Assembly: GCA_012295275.1 (NCBI GenBank)
Contig: CM022679.1
Span: forward strand, 1-62,000
Direction: 5' to 3'
Source: Chrysomallon squamiferum
Lineage: Eukaryota > Mollusca > Gastropoda > Neomphalida > Peltospiridae
DNA length: 62,000 bases
Shown piece after piece: positions 35,631 to 51,529 of this stretch. The notes beneath the pieces are model-generated. The model was not told where the DNA came from. It did no database searches and worked only from the letters and a program-made list of their open reading frames with translations. The translations under genes and the position numbers were made by a program. The number at the start of each line of letters is the position of its first letter. Position 1 is the stretch's first letter.

Positions 35631-36656
35631 GTGTAATTTTTATCTTATTTTATTTCATTTTATTTACTATTTTCATTCTGTTACTAATACAGTTATACTT
35701 TAAAAGAAAACGGAAATTGTAAAATTCTTCTTTAACTTTTTCTCAAGTTTCACTCTTACACTATTATTTTGTGTTGTGTCCTTGAAATAAACAAACACAT
35801 TGTTGTGTTGAAAACAAACACATTGTTGTGTTCAAAACAATTCTTGGCAGTGGATGTGAAATTTTTATCATCCTGAAATTAATTCCTGCAAATTTGAGAA
35901 TTTCTAAGAAAACAGAAAGAATATTGATTGATGATGGAATTCTGACTCAGTACTGGATGAGCAACAGGCACTAGACTTGCCAAAGTCTGTTTCAGACAAT
36001 TGAACAAATAGATATATTGTTCTACGTACACATCCATTGTATAAATTATAAACTTTGTTTTATTTATTATTATTTTGATTAAAAAAACACAAAATGTGTA
36101 AGTGACTGGACAAACAAAGTAGCTGGTGTTTGTGTCTGTAGAACAGACTGGTGTACAGTCTAGGTGTGATTCAGTGTGTGTCGTTGTTTACCAAGTTGGA
36201 GCTGTATATAAGGTGATGCAGAAAGTTGATTAACTGATGGTAAATACGAGAGTTACTTCACGATGTTTGAGTGCTGGTTACTTCCCTGGAATAAAAACAT
36301 CTCGTTTGGATCCTGTTTTTACTTGGACAAGGTACAAGTGATTTTTTAGAATTATATAATTGTATTCTTGATAATTACATTATTTTTTTTTAAATGTTAT
36401 TGATGCCATAATTTGCTTGATATTCGTAATAAAGGCATACGCATTCGAGCACACACACACACACACACACACACAAACCAAACATAAACATGTATAGATG
36501 ATATGATTTTTAATATTATTGAATTTTTTATTAATAATTATATTTTTAAGATTGAAGTTGGTGTATTGTAGCTTGAAATTAATAATAGACTAACACAGAT
36601 GCAAACAGACAAAGACACATATTTGTACATGAAACATGCTGTTTACATATTTACAC

Positions 36657-36729
<73 letters not shown>

Positions 36730-37002
36730 TATCTATGCATGTTTGTATGATTTTTATTTTTTTATATATGTTAACTATATTTTGTATCTCTGCATATATG
36801 TATATTTTATTTATCTGTTATATGTGTGTGCATATGTATGAGTGTTTGTACATGAGTGTATGTGTTAATATGTGTGTATGTATGTGTATATGTTATTATT
36901 TATTTATTTTTTGTAAAAAAAAAATGATAGATTAATAATGATATCTGTATAAGTTATAGTTTTAATATTAAAAAGTATAAAACAAAGAAATAATAACAAA
37001 CA

Positions 37003-37033
<31 letters not shown>

Positions 37034-38678
37034 AAGAAGAAGAAGAAAAATTAATAATAAGAAAAACAATAGATTAAAAATTTGTTTTAGTTGTTTTACT
37101 GCCCCTAAAAAATAACTGATAATAAAAGGATTGAATTAACTGAGATCATTTTTTTTATGTATTGGTATACACATACACAAACACATACATCTAAACACAT
37201 ACATACAAGCACAAACATACAAATATGTTTATACATGTAGATTAATCTTTGTTACTGGAGTAGTATAAATAAAAAAAATAAATAAAGGTTAAAAATAAAA
37301 AAAGGTTATTAAGAACTAAATAGCTGTTTTAACTATTAAATAGCAACTGGTTAGAAGTTGGTCAAGTGGTTGTGTGTTACTGGTTGTGTGTTACTGGTTG
37401 TGTTACTGGTTGTGTGTTACTGGTTGTGTGTTACTGGTTGTGTTACTGGTTGATGTGTTACTGGTTTGTGTTACTGGTTGTGTTACTGGTTGTGTGTTAC
37501 TGGTTGTGTGTTACTGGTTGTGTTACTGGTTGTTTTACTGGTTGTGTGTTACTGGTTGTGTGTTACTGGTTGTGTGTTTATCCAGTTGATGTGTTTAGCT
37601 GCTGTTAGTAAAACAGATGTGTGTGATATAAAGAATAGTGTGGTTTTTAGCACAGGTAACACAACACCTGTAGGTCTGTGTATCAAGTGATTTAACACCT
37701 GAAAATAACACTTACCTCAATTCTCACTTAAACAACTGTTCAGCTAGTGCTGGTACTGATGTACTGCAGTGTCTCGTGATTTTATATGATTTCCCATTCC
37801 AGCTCAGTTTTCCCTTTCTGTATTCTTTCTTTATCTATCTGTCTATCTGTCTCTCTTTAGAACTAATACAGTAATCTAGTGGTACTGTTAATTTATTACA
37901 CATAATCATCCTCTGTTTAAATACACTAACAACCTCTTCTTCTTTAATTTATCCTAAACCTCTTAACCTCATCTGTCAGTTAACCTCAGTGATGATGACC
38001 ACTCCCAGGTGATTAGAGGGGGGAACAAGCATTGTTATAGTAACCTTGATTGACAGCCTCTGTCTGAGTTAATCTGCAAGTCTCTTGTTTCTGTCTTCTC
38101 TCTCTCTCTCAGAGAAATCTGCAAGTGGAACAACTTGAAACGTTTCATTAGTTTTTTCTGTTTCTCTGTCTGCGTGCTGTGAACCAGTTCCTCTACATCA
38201 CTGCTGTGTTTTAGTATAACCAGGATTTTGTGTTTATTAGAAAACATCAGATTTTTCGTGCTTGTTGATAAAAACAGGATTTTGTGTTTTAGTAAACACT
38301 GATTTTGTGTTTGTTGTAAGAACACAGACTTTGTTGGATGCACTGTATGAGGACAAGTTTAAACACTTTTGTTTTCTTAATATGTAAGTATATCAGACAT
38401 ATAGGATGTTGCTTTTATTATTACCATTATCATTTCTATTACAGCTTTTATTATTATTGTGATGATTATTGCTTTTGTTGTTATTATTATTATTATTATT
38501 ATTATCATCATTATTATTATTATTATTATTATTGTTATGATTACTGCTTTTGTTATTATTATTATTATATTATTATATTATCATCATTATTACTACTACT
38601 GTTGTTTTTATTCTGAATTTTGTGAAGAAATCAAATTAATATCACTACTTTTATAAGCTATTTTAATTATTAATCATA

Positions 38679-38717
<39 letters not shown>

Positions 38718-40040
38718 ATTTGTATGCTAACATATACATATATTTATACACACCCACCCACACACACATATATATACATATGCATACATACATACATACA
38801 CACACAGGTGTACATATATTAAGTATAAAACATAATGAATATAATTTTTATCTTTTTAGAAATATATTTATACACACACATACATATCTACACACACATA
38901 TACACATATACAAAGACACACACAGTCACACAGATACAAAGACACACACAGTCACACATATACAAAGACACACACAGTCACACATATACAAAGACACACA
39001 CAGTCACACATATACAAAGACACACACAGTCACACAGATACAAAGACACACACAGTCACACATATACAAAGACACACACAGTCACACAGATACAAAGACA
39101 CACACAGTCACACATATACAAAGACACACACAGTCACACAGATACAAAGACACACATATCACACAGATACAAAGACACACACAGTCACACATACAAAGAC
39201 ACACACAGTCACATATATACAAAGACACACACAGTCACACATATACAAAGACACACACAGTCACACATATACAAAGACACACACAGTCACACATATACAA
39301 AGACACACACAGTCACACATATACAAAGACAAAGACACACACATATACACATATACAAAGACACACACAGTCACACATATACACAGACACACACAGTCAC
39401 ACATATACAAAGACACACACATATACACATATACACAGACACACACATATACACATATACACAGACACACACATATACACATATACAAAGACACACACAT
39501 ACACACATATACAAAGACACACACATACACACATATACAAAGACACACACAGTCACACAGATAAATTTATGTTTATCAAATATGCTGGTGATCTGTTTTT
39601 TCTAGAAATCTGAGAAAACATGATAAGTTAAGAATGAAAATCTTTGCCAAGGAATTCTCCAGTTCTCCCATCATTTGGGTTTCTAAGTCAAACAAGATTC
39701 TGGCAGTAACTAATCTCTGTTTCCTGCTGGAAATGTTATTTAAAAAAAGAAAAGAAGAAAATGTTTTTAGACATCCATTTATTTTGGACAGAAAAAATAA
39801 GAGAACAAATCTTAGCATATTTAAATGAGACTCTACAAATGTTATCAGCTGGTTTTTCAACAAAAGTTTAACAACAGTTTTGATCCCACTTTTAGTACAG
39901 GACAGTGTTAATTATGATACTGCATGGACTTTCAGACTGACATTGCTGGTTCAAATCCAGGCAGCAGAAACTGTGTTTATATATCTGAATGTATATGAGT
40001 GAATGTGTGTGTGTGTGTGCATGTGTGTGTGTCTATTTGT

Positions 40041-40126
<86 letters not shown>

Positions 40127-40842
40127 TGTCTGTGTGTGTGTAAATTAACTCGCTCTTTTCTTTCTCTGTTTCTCTTTTTTAACTGTCATTATTTCTCTCT
40201 CTCTCTCTGACTGTCTGTCTTTCTGTATCATTCCAGTTTGATTTATCATGTTTGATATCAGTGATATGTCACTACAGAGGTTAGATACAAGTTATATGTC
40301 ATTTATCTTCAGCAATAAAATAAGAAAACTGTTTTGTTTTTTATAACTCATGATTAACAGCTAGCAGTGGTATTTTACATACAAGTCATACTACACTACT
40401 TCACTGTTTTTCAAGTACAAATCAACATTTTTACTTCTTTTAATCTATGTACTTTTGTATTTGTTTTTTAACACAAATATTTAACTTGTTTTTTCTTTTG
40501 TTTGTTGCAAGTTCACATGGTTAATTTATTCAGTCAGTCTGTTTACTTGTAAACGTTTACACACAAAGCTGTTTTCACTGACTGTTGAAGTAAACTAAGT
40601 GAATGTATTCAAACATTAACCTCTCCTCTCTGTTTTCTCCCAAGATAAAAATCATTAACAGCCAAACTGAGTGAGTTCAAGTCTCCACAGGGGAAGTATT
40701 TACTAACGTTCTTTTTTTGTTTATTTTCAGCCGACAATCTTTGGCACGATTACACAAGAGAAGTCTCCAAGTGAAAACAGACGAACTGTGAGTTTTTGTT
40801 TGCTTTATACTCTGTCACACACACACACAGACACACACACAG

Positions 40843-40876
<34 letters not shown>

Positions 40877-43800
40877 ACAAACATACAGAAGATGTTAAAG
40901 AAGATGACTTGTAAATATTAACTGAATTAATTGATACATAGTAACAGACAAGTGTTTGGAGATCATGCAGTGAACTGAAGTGAAAGATGTGTATTTTGTT
41001 TTATTTTTTTATATGTACAGACAGACAGACAGTTATTTACTAAAGTATAAATTTATTTTGGTGTTGTTTTACTGGATCTAAACTGTTTGCTGCAGTTATG
41101 GAAACTGATAAACAGACAGAAACCACAGACATTTGCCATTTACATGCTTCTGTTCTTTCCTCCCAAACCTTGACTCTCACAAGAATTTCTACTTGGCTAA
41201 TTTCCAGCAGGTAAAAACACACCTGAGCAAGTCTGAAATATTTTCACAGATTCCTGGAATTGCTGTTTTGTTTAGAATAGAACAACACAACAAACTGCTC
41301 TCTGTGGTTTTCATACAGAGAGGGTGGGTGTGGTATGTTAATAATTTTAACATTCAGTATGGTTTTGTTTAGAGATGAGTCTGTACAGTTGTAATATCTG
41401 TGTCTGTGGTTTTCATACAGAGAGGGGTGGGTGTGGTATGTTAATAATTTTAACATTCAGTATGGTTTTGTTTAGAGATGAGTCTGTACAGTTGTAATAT
41501 CTGTGTCTGTGGTTTTCTTACAGAGAGGGTGGGTGTGGTATGTTAATAATTTTAACATTCAGTATGGTTTTGTTTAGAGATGAGTCTGTACAGTTGTAAT
41601 ATCTGTGTCTGTGGTTTTCTTACAGAGAGGGGTGGGTGTGGTATGTTAATAATTTTAACATTCAGTATGGTTTTGTTTAGAGATGAGTCTGTACAGTTGT
41701 AATATCTGTGTCTGTGGTTTTCTTTACAGAGAGGGTGGGTGTGGTATGTTAATAATTTTAACATTCAGTATGGTTTTGTTTAGAGATGAGTCTGTACAGT
41801 TGTAATATCTGTGTCTGTGGTTTTCTTACAGAGAGGGGTGGGTGTGGTATGTTAATAATTTTAACATTCAGTATGGTTTTGTTTAGAGATGAGTCTGTAC
41901 AGTTGTAATATCTGTGTCTGTGGTTTTCTTACACAGAGGGGTGGGTGTGGTATGTTAATAATTTTAACATTCAGTATGGTTTTGTTTAGAGATGAGTCTG
42001 TACACAGTTGTAATATCTGTGTCTGTGGTTTTCATACAGAGAGGGGTGGGTGTGGTATGTTAATAATTTTAACATTCAGTATGGTTTTGTTTAGAGATGA
42101 GTCTGTACAGTTGTAATATCTGTGTCTGTGGTTTTCTTACAGAGAGGGGTGGGTGTGGTATGTTAATAATTTTGACATTCAGTATGGTTTTGTTTAGAGA
42201 TGAGTCTGTACAGTTGTAATATCTGTGTCTGTGGTTTTCTTACAGAGAGGGGTGGGTGTGGTATGTTAATAATTTTGACATTCAGTATGGTTTTGTTTAG
42301 AGATGAGTCTGTACAGTTGTAATATCTGTGTCTGTGGTTTTCATACAGAGAGGGTTGGGTGTGGTATGTTAATAATTTTAACATTCAGTATGGTTTTGTT
42401 TAGAGATGAGTCTGTACAGTTGTAATATCTGTGTCTGTGGTTTTCTTACAGAGAGGGTTGGGTGTGGTATGTTAATAATTTTGACATTCAGTATGGTTTT
42501 GTTTAGAGATGAGTCTGTACAGTTGTAATATCTGTGTCTGTGGTTTTCATACAGAGAGGGTTGGGTGTGGTATGTTAATAATTTTAACATTCAGTATGGT
42601 TTTGTTTAGAGATGAGTCTGTACAGTTGTAATATCTGTGTCTGTGGTTTTCTTACAGAGAGGGGTGGGTGTGGTATGTTAATAATTTTAACATTCAGTAT
42701 GGTTTTGTTTAGAGATGAGTCTGTACAGTTGTAATATCTGTGTCTGTGGTTTTCTTACAGAGAGGGGTGGGTGTGGTATGTTAATAATTTTAACATTCAG
42801 TATGGTTTTGTTTAGAGATGAGTCTGTACAGTTGTAATATCTGTGTCTGTGGTTTTCTTACAGAGAGGGTTGGGTGTGGTATGTTAATAATTTTAACATT
42901 CAGTATGGTTTTGTTTAGAGATGAGTCTGTACAGTTGTAATATCTGTGTCTGTGGTTTTCTTACAGAGGGGTGGGTGTGGTATGTTAATAATTTTAACAT
43001 TCAGTATGGTTTTGTTTAGAGATGAGTCTGTACAGTTGTAATATCTGTGTCTGTGGTTTTCTTACAGAGAGGGGTGGGTGTGGTATGTTAATAATTTTAA
43101 CATTCAGTATGGTTTTGTTTAGAGATGAGTCTGTACAGTTGTAATATCTGTGTCTGTGGTTTTCTTACAGAGAGGGGTGGGTGTGGTATGTTAATAATTT
43201 TAACATTCAGTATGGTTTTGTTTAGAGATGAGTCTGTACAGTTGTAATATCTGTGTCTGTGGTTTTCTTACAGAGAGGGGTGGGTGTGGTATGTTAATAA
43301 TTTTAACATTCAGTATGGTTTTGTTTAGAGATGAGTCTGTACAGTTGTAATATCTGTGTCTGTGGTTTTCTTACAGAGAGGGGTGGGTGTGGTATGTTAA
43401 TAATTTTAACATTCAGTATGGTTTTGTTTAGAGATGAGTCTGTACAGTTGTAATATCTGTGTCTGTGGTTTTCTTACAGAGAGGGGTGGGTGTGGTATGT
43501 TAATATTTAACATTCAGTATGGTTTTGTTTAGAGATGAGTCTGTACAGTTGTAATATCTGTGTCTGTGGTTTTCTTACAGAGAGGGGTGGGTGTGGTATG
43601 TTAATAATTTTAACATTCAGTATGGTTTTGTTTAGAGATGAGTCTGTACAGTTGTAATATCTGTGTCTGTGGTTTTCTTACAGAGAGGGGGTGGGTGTGG
43701 TATGTTAATAATTTTAACATTCAGTATGGTTTTGTTTAGAGATGAGTCTGTACAGTTGTAATATCTGTGTCTGTGGTTTTCTTACAGAGAGGGGTGGGTG

Positions 43801-45369
43801 TGGTATGTTAATAATTTTAACATTCAGTATGGTTTTGTTTAGAGATGAGTCTGTACAGTTGTAATATCTGTGTCTGTGGTTTTCATACAGAGAGGGTTGG
43901 GTGTGGTATGTTAATAATTTTAACATTCAGTATGGTTTTGTTTAGAGATGAGTCTGTACAGTTGTAATATCTGTGTCTGTGGTTTTCATACAGAGAGGGG
44001 TGGGTGTGGTATGTTAATAATTTTAACATTCAGTATGGTTTTGTTTAGAGATGAGTCTGTACAGTTGTAATATCTGTGTCTGTGGTTTTCATACAGAGAG
44101 GGTGGGTGTGGTATGTTAATAATTTTAACATTCAGTATGGTTTTGTTTAGAGATGAGTCTGTACAGTTGTAATATCTGTGTCTGTGGTTTTCTTACAGAG
44201 AGGGGTGGGTGTGGTATGTTAATAATTTTAACATTCAGTATGGTTTTGTTTAGAGATGAGTCTGTACAGTTGTAATATCTGTAGTCCACCAGTGACTGTG
44301 GTTTGTGTTATTCAGGATTTGGGTGTGTCTATAATGTTGCATTTATTACAAAACACATTTTATTTATTGTTTCTGTGTGTGTATTCATATCTTTATGTTT
44401 GTGTATTTGTGTATGTATATGTGTATAATTATGTATGTATGTATATATATATATATATATTAAATAACTAGATATACCCACTACCAATTTTTCCTTCTTT
44501 CTGTTTATCCATAAATTCATCCACCACCTTTAATTATCCCCCACTACTGCACACCTGTTTGAAAATTAAAAGAAGAAATGTGTTGTTAATTGTGAAAACT
44601 TTAATTGGTTTTTTACCTGGCACTGATGACTAAATACAGGTGAGATGTCAGTTACCTGTGTCTGGCAGTGTGCCAGGTTAGACTTGTTTTACAAAACAAC
44701 AGAAAATTTTATTATCAGTTTTAAATCCAACTCTGTGGTATCACTGGAACCTCAAGTTGCCTAAGAAAAAACACAAAATATCAAACAAAAAACTGTTTAT
44801 GTATAAATAAACCTCTTTCTCTGTATATGTTTGAATATATTTCTTGTTATTGATGTTTCTGGACAGGTTTGCTTTAAAACACTGAATCTTTATAAATAAT
44901 TAAACAGAAGAAGAAAAACAAGTATAGAGAAAACCTCCAGGGAAGAAATATATAATTATTTCACACAGTAAATCAGTGTGTCCAGTAAACAAGTACTTGA
45001 ACCTTTACTGTGAATATGACACTGCAATAATTACAAACACAATAAACACAGTATTGTAGATAAAGCAAAAAACAGATGTGTTAATAACACTGATATCACT
45101 GTCTGCATGTGTGATATATTTGTATAACGTATGTGTGTGATGTTATCACTGATAAGTGTTAGACTGGCGACTGCAACCAGTTTTTACCAAGAGTTACAGT
45201 CTGTGCTTATCTCTATTAGACATTTTACAACAGTCAACCTTTATTTATTTGTTTTTTCTCAATTTCTTGTTTACATATCTCAGCTAGAAAATTAGTTTTA
45301 AATATTAGGTTTGTTTTCATAATGTTTTTAACATATTCACACTCTGTCACACACATTCATAGATGTATG

Positions 45370-45403
<34 letters not shown>

Positions 45404-48400
45404 CACACTCACACTATACTCAGAAAAAGACACACACACATACATTTATGCACACGTAAATTTATTGACACACACACACACACACACAAAACCACAATGC
45501 ACAGAATAAAAGCAAACATTTCATATTTAAAAATATTCCACATTTAACAAGATAATATAAACCACATTTTACACATTTCCATTTAACTTGATTGCATATG
45601 ACACAGACAGACGGGGCACCTCATTGGAGGAAATTAAAATAAACAAACAATAATGGAGTCTTTCATAAGAACACAATTTTTATCTGCGAGTTGACTGCGG
45701 TTGACAGTTTCACATTCCAGCACTTACTAGATGGCGCCACCAGCTGAGATTCGTTCGTAGATGTAATATTTGTTTCGTTGAGAATTTCTTAGTGTCGTCT
45801 GTTCTACTGACGTAAACACATGTTTAATAAATAACTTGTTGTTCTGAACGTGTTGTACGTATCTGTGCATGTGTTTGTATATATAGATGAGTGTGTGTGT
45901 GTGCGCGCGTTTTTAGGTGTATATGTTTGTGTATGTATGTGCACGTGAGAGTCTGAATGAATGTATTTATTACATGTATTGCGTATGTCACTTTGTATGC
46001 TTTTGCATGCATGTATTAATGTGAGAGAGAAGAGTGCAGGAAAAAGAAAGACAGAGTATTATTATATACAAGTACTGCATGACAACAAGCGTGCCTGAAC
46101 CACATTGATATAAACATGTTGATATGCCCAGTTATAGAGTCATTGAGTCGATCTTGATGAATGAAAGTCACTGTATGTGTGTTAATAATACTTAATCAGC
46201 TAATTAACCCATACGCCGCCGTTGTTGTAGCAGTTGTTAGTCATGTATGACTTCCTGTCACAAGTGTGTCACGCCGTGGTCACTGTTGTGCAGCGGAGAG
46301 CTTGTCAAGTTTGTGAGGAAGTCGTCGAGTGTCCTTGGGTAAGTGCAGTCCTTAAATACCGTAAACCCTCTAATTGTAGTCTTCATTTTAGTTTAAATAC
46401 CGTAAACACGCTAATTGTAGTCTTCATTTCAAATAACGTAAACTTTCTAACAGTATTTTTTTATTTTATTTAAAATACCTCAAACATTCTGGAAGTAGAA
46501 CAGAATTTTTATTTTATTGTATTTTATTTTTAATACAGTAAATACTCTAAAAGTATTTATTTTATGTAAAATAATGTAAATATTTTTATTTTATTTTATT
46601 TAAAATACAGTAAATATTTTAATTGTATCTCTCTTTTTATGTCATTTAAATAACCAGTTTTCATAATTGGCTTTTGACTGAATTTTTTATTTAAAAAAAC
46701 AACACCATTATAACCATCATCACAACAACAACAGCAGCAACAACAATAATTCCACTCTTCATTTAACACTTGAAACATATACAAAATTTAGTAGATTTAC
46801 ATATTTCCTACAAATACTAGCTATTGTATGTCATTTTACTTACACATCTCCATTTTCAGCATGACTGGTGTCTTCATCGCCTACAGCAGCTTCCTTAATA
46901 AACCACAAAAGTAGCTTGTTCTCTGCTGAGTTTGTCCATTTACAACACTGTCTTTGTTTTGTAAACAGTGTTTACTGTTCAGTTGCATACAGAGTGACTC
47001 TGTTTAAGATATCAGTAAACAATGAACTCTCTTTAATATGTTACATCATAACAATAACAATAGTAATAATCATAATAACAATAATCATAATAATCATAAA
47101 TGTAGTAATAATAGTGACTAAACAAAAAATAAATAAATAAAATAGATTGGACATACACAAAATCAAATAAATGAAGGAACGTTTTATTTTAAAAGATTAG
47201 AAGTAAACTTGAAATCAGTAAGGAAATATTTAATGTTTTAAGTCACTGATTTATTTGAGACTATAATGACAGTTTGATTATTTTAAAGCTTTTAGATTCT
47301 GAATACAGAAGGAGGGAAAGGAAATCTAATTCATGAGTTATTATTTAGCAGCAAGATACTTTTTTGTTTTACCTTCTCATGTATTAAAATGTTTCCACTG
47401 CCTGTGATAAATCACTAATGGAGCAGTGGTTGGAACATGAAATAGGTCAGTGGTGGACAGGAAGGTTGACTGCTCAGTCTGAGTGAGCACTACGACTGTC
47501 TAAGAGACTATTTACATTTTATTTCATCTCAGTGTTAGGTGTGTCAGCCATGGAGCAGTGGTTAGAATGGTAAATAACTGAGTGGTGGATAAAAAAACTA
47601 ACCACTGATTAAGAGAGTATTTACATATTTGTTCTACAGCTCAGAGTTAGATTAACAAGTTATGTTACACTGAAGCAGCAGATAATCACAAACATATGTT
47701 CTAACAGCAGTTTAACTGTGACACTAAAAGGGTTAATCATCTCTTTTTACAGAATGTTGTGTAATTTGTAAACATCCTGTAATTAACCCTTTCATGGCTC
47801 AAGTTACCAGCACAGCAGACACCACAACATATTTAACCCTATACCTCTTACTGCAACAAATTGAGTTAATTATGTTTTTAATGCAGATTTCTCCATGTTT
47901 AACTCTCACAGCATCAGCCTTCTTATGGATAATTACTTAACTTTTTTTTTTTTGTTATGCAGATTCCTGTGTTAGGTAGAACTCTGACAAACTCATACAT
48001 TATTTCCCAGAAGTCAAACTTGTGAGAATAGAAACATGACTCACAGCCATGTAACTCAGATTCCTCTTTAACCCATTAACTGTCACACATCACATTTCAC
48101 AACAGGGGCTTCTTTCCCTTTCCATCGTTTCCTTGTTTTTTATTCCTTTTTCTTTTCTACTTTTCTTTCGTTTTTTCTTTTTTTTTAAGTGGAGCAGATA
48201 ACTGGTATTTTTCAGCAGTCCATGGGGGCTTTTTTTGTGTTTTTTTACAAATTATATTCAGTTTTGAAGATAACGTTTGCCAGAAAAGAAATAGTTTTTC
48301 TTATTTTAGACAAGAATGTAGTGAATGGATTAAATGTTTTCTTTCAAAACTTAAATGTATGCCAGTGAAAATAAATAGATTTTTACTTATTTAATTTTAT

Positions 48401-51400
48401 TTTTTAAATTATATTTTTTTAAATGTAAATTATAACATCTGTTATATTATATAAAAATACAAACCAGGTTTTATAAATACATGTACACAAGTGTGTACTC
48501 AAGTACCGTAATGTGATTTACAATAACAAATATTTAATAGATTAGGAATAATTGATTTTAGGTTGTTGATGTTAGAGATATGATTTAAGTTTAATCTTAA
48601 TTTGTAAACAATCAGTACTGTCGTGAGTTAAAAGGAAAAGAAAATTTCAGAATTTCAAAGACAAAACAACAACTGCAAACAGAACACTCACTGATCAGCT
48701 ACACAAACAACACTTTACTAATGTACAGTTTTCTCAATAATGGGGTGAAAAACCACACAAAAAAACAGGAAATGAAAATGTTAGGAATGAGAAAATGATT
48801 GAAAAACATGCAGAAATGTGCTGATTCTGTAAAAAGTTTCCACTTCCTGTTTTGTGAACAAGAAAAAAAAAAAAAATTTAAACTGAAAATGTGAACCAAA
48901 GAACATTCACCTTGTTTGAGTAAACCTTACCTCCCCTAGTTTGAATTACACAACACTTACCTCCCCTAGTTTGAATTACATAACCCTTTCTTTTATAAGA
49001 AACTGGATTATACTCACTTTCAGAATTTAACACAAAATACGAGTGTAACGTCACCAGACTAATTGAACTAGTACTAAACTACCATGTTCTAAATCTACAC
49101 CCTCACCTCAGCCCTCCTGTTTCGCAGGGCAGTGACTGTTAATAGTGACACACAGATTTAGAAAACCAAGGTGAACAGTCTACGAGGAATTTTAAAACTT
49201 TGCCAACTGGTAATCAGTACTTGCCTTGCATGTAGAAGAAGGGAAAAAGAGAGGGAGAAAAAGAAAAGGGGAAAAAAGCAAAACGGCAAAAAACATTTTG
49301 CAAGACACAAATAAATATTACTACCCACTACTATTTCTACTATTACTACTGATAATAACAATAACAGTAATAATAATAGTAATAATAGTAATAATAATAA
49401 GAACAGTAATAATAGTAGTAATTGTGGTAGCAGTAGTAATAACACTAACAACAGTAATAGTAATAATAATGTTAAAGAAAAACTAATAAAGGAAACTGCA
49501 GTACAAATGATTATATAATAAAAATGTGAATGATGTTATCAGTTACATGGTGCAGACGTGACCAATCAGATATCTTGTATTGATTTTCTCCTTGTCTGAC
49601 ATTTCTCAGATTAATCTTGACCACAGAATTAATCTCTTTACTGGATATAACTGTCAGAGGCTGTCCAGAGATTTACAACATTCTGCTTTACATGAATATT
49701 TCTAATATTACAGTTTTATATGAATATAACATTTTATAACACACACTTGTGGATGTCTAATATTACGTATTATTACACATTCACAATAAATGTTGTACAG
49801 AAAGGAAGATATATACTTTATAACATAATACTTGTACAGTATAATTAACTAGTTTCACTTTTACATATAAAATGGAGGAAATTCTAAAATGTGAAAATCA
49901 ATATTAAACAGAAAACATTTATCTAACTTACTATTACATGTAGAAATCTATTAGACACAGATATATTTGATATTACATATAGGTTCATGATATATTACAT
50001 ACTTAATACAGGATGTTTTGTGTTTTCTTTCTTTCTTTCTGGTTTCTGGTTTCTACTTGTGTCTTTCCTGTTTCAGATCTTTTCCCAGTTTACAGAAGAA
50101 TTTTGAGTAAATCTGAGACAAATGAATACTTATTCTTCATGTTTCATCTTTAATAATTATCTAGATCAGTTAACAAAATTTCCTCTACTTGAAATCTGAA
50201 ATCAGAGTTTTCACAGTTGTTAATATGAAAATGACAAAGAATAAAAAAATAAAAATAAATGTACATGAACCCACTGAAGAGAAATATCAAGTAAATAAAA
50301 TTTATTTATACAAATTTTATTTCATCAATAAAAATGTTCAAGCTTGTTTGTTGTGACATAATTCTAATTACTTGATTACTATATCCCTCTGATAAAAGAT
50401 TTTTCTGTGTGTACAAGTCTTGTTAATGTAACTGTGTACAAGTCTTGTTAGTGTAACTTTGTGTACAAGTCTTGTTAATGTATCTGTGTACAAGTCTTGT
50501 TAGTGTAACTGTGTACAAGTCTTGTTAATGTAACTGTGTGTACAAGTCTTGTTAATGTAACTGTTTCTACAAGTCTTGTTAATGTAACTGTTTCTACAAG
50601 TCTTGTTAATGTAACTGTTTCTACAAGTCTTGTTAATGTAACTGTTTCTACAAGTCTTGTTAATCTAACTGTATGTACAAGTCTTGTTAGTGTAACTGTG
50701 TGTACAAATCTTGTTAATCTATTTGTACAAGTCGTGTTAGTGTAACTGTGTGTACAAGTCTTGTTAGTCTAACTGTGTACAAGTCTTGTTAATCTAACTA
50801 TTTGTACAAGTCGTGTTAGTGTAACTGTGTGTACAAGTCTTGTTAATGTAACTGTATGTACAAGTCTTGTTAGTGTAACTGTGTGTACAAGTCTTGTTAA
50901 TCTATTTGTACAAGTCGTGTTAGTGTAACTGTGTACAAGTCTTGTTAGTGTAACTGTGTGTATGAGGGTCAAGGTCATGTCCTGAGGATACAAAATTCAG
51001 TGAAGTGTTTTTCTGGTGAGAAAATGACAGACTCTGTTATCTTTCTGTTTCTTCTTTCTTACTGCGCTGTGTTTTTCCACGTACAGATAGTGCTAATGTT
51101 TTTGTGTAAAACTTGTGTATTTAACAGTTTGTTGTAGTATTGTTTATATCATTCTTTAGTGTTTTCTCGTGAAAGTGTTTTTAATACATAGACTGTTAAT
51201 AAACATACATACACACAGACTAAAAATACACAGACACAAACATTCAAATATATGTAAATAAATATATGTATATGTGTGTGCATAGATAGACTGTTAATAA
51301 ACATACATACACACAGACTAAAAATACACAGACACAAACATACAAATATATGTAAATAAATATATGTATGTGTATGTGCATATGTATACACATGTATACA

Positions 51401-51472
51401 TGCACACACATACATGCAAACATAAAAAAGACACGCACATATATATACACACATACATACACACACATACAT

Positions 51473-51529
<57 letters not shown>

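Noticed and set aside
38035-38343. 102-codon minus-strand frame
   Set aside because: Built partly on short repeats of an AAACAGGATTTTGTG motif and not supported by any other signal.
38684-39613. 309-codon His/Thr-rich frame
   Set aside because: Produced by the 24-bp tandem repeat being a multiple of three; no independent coding evidence.
41244-43926. Repeated 70-codon minus frames ([20 protein letters not shown]...)
   Set aside because: Shadows of the 103-bp array; the unit is not a multiple of three so no long repeat protein can be made.
41300-44281. CRISPR-like array
   Set aside because: Units are contiguous and nearly identical with no variable spacers, and the DNA is from an animal.
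45731-45765. ATG frame MAPPAEIRS in CpG-richer sequence as a first exon
   Set aside because: It stops after nine codons with no donor inside it.
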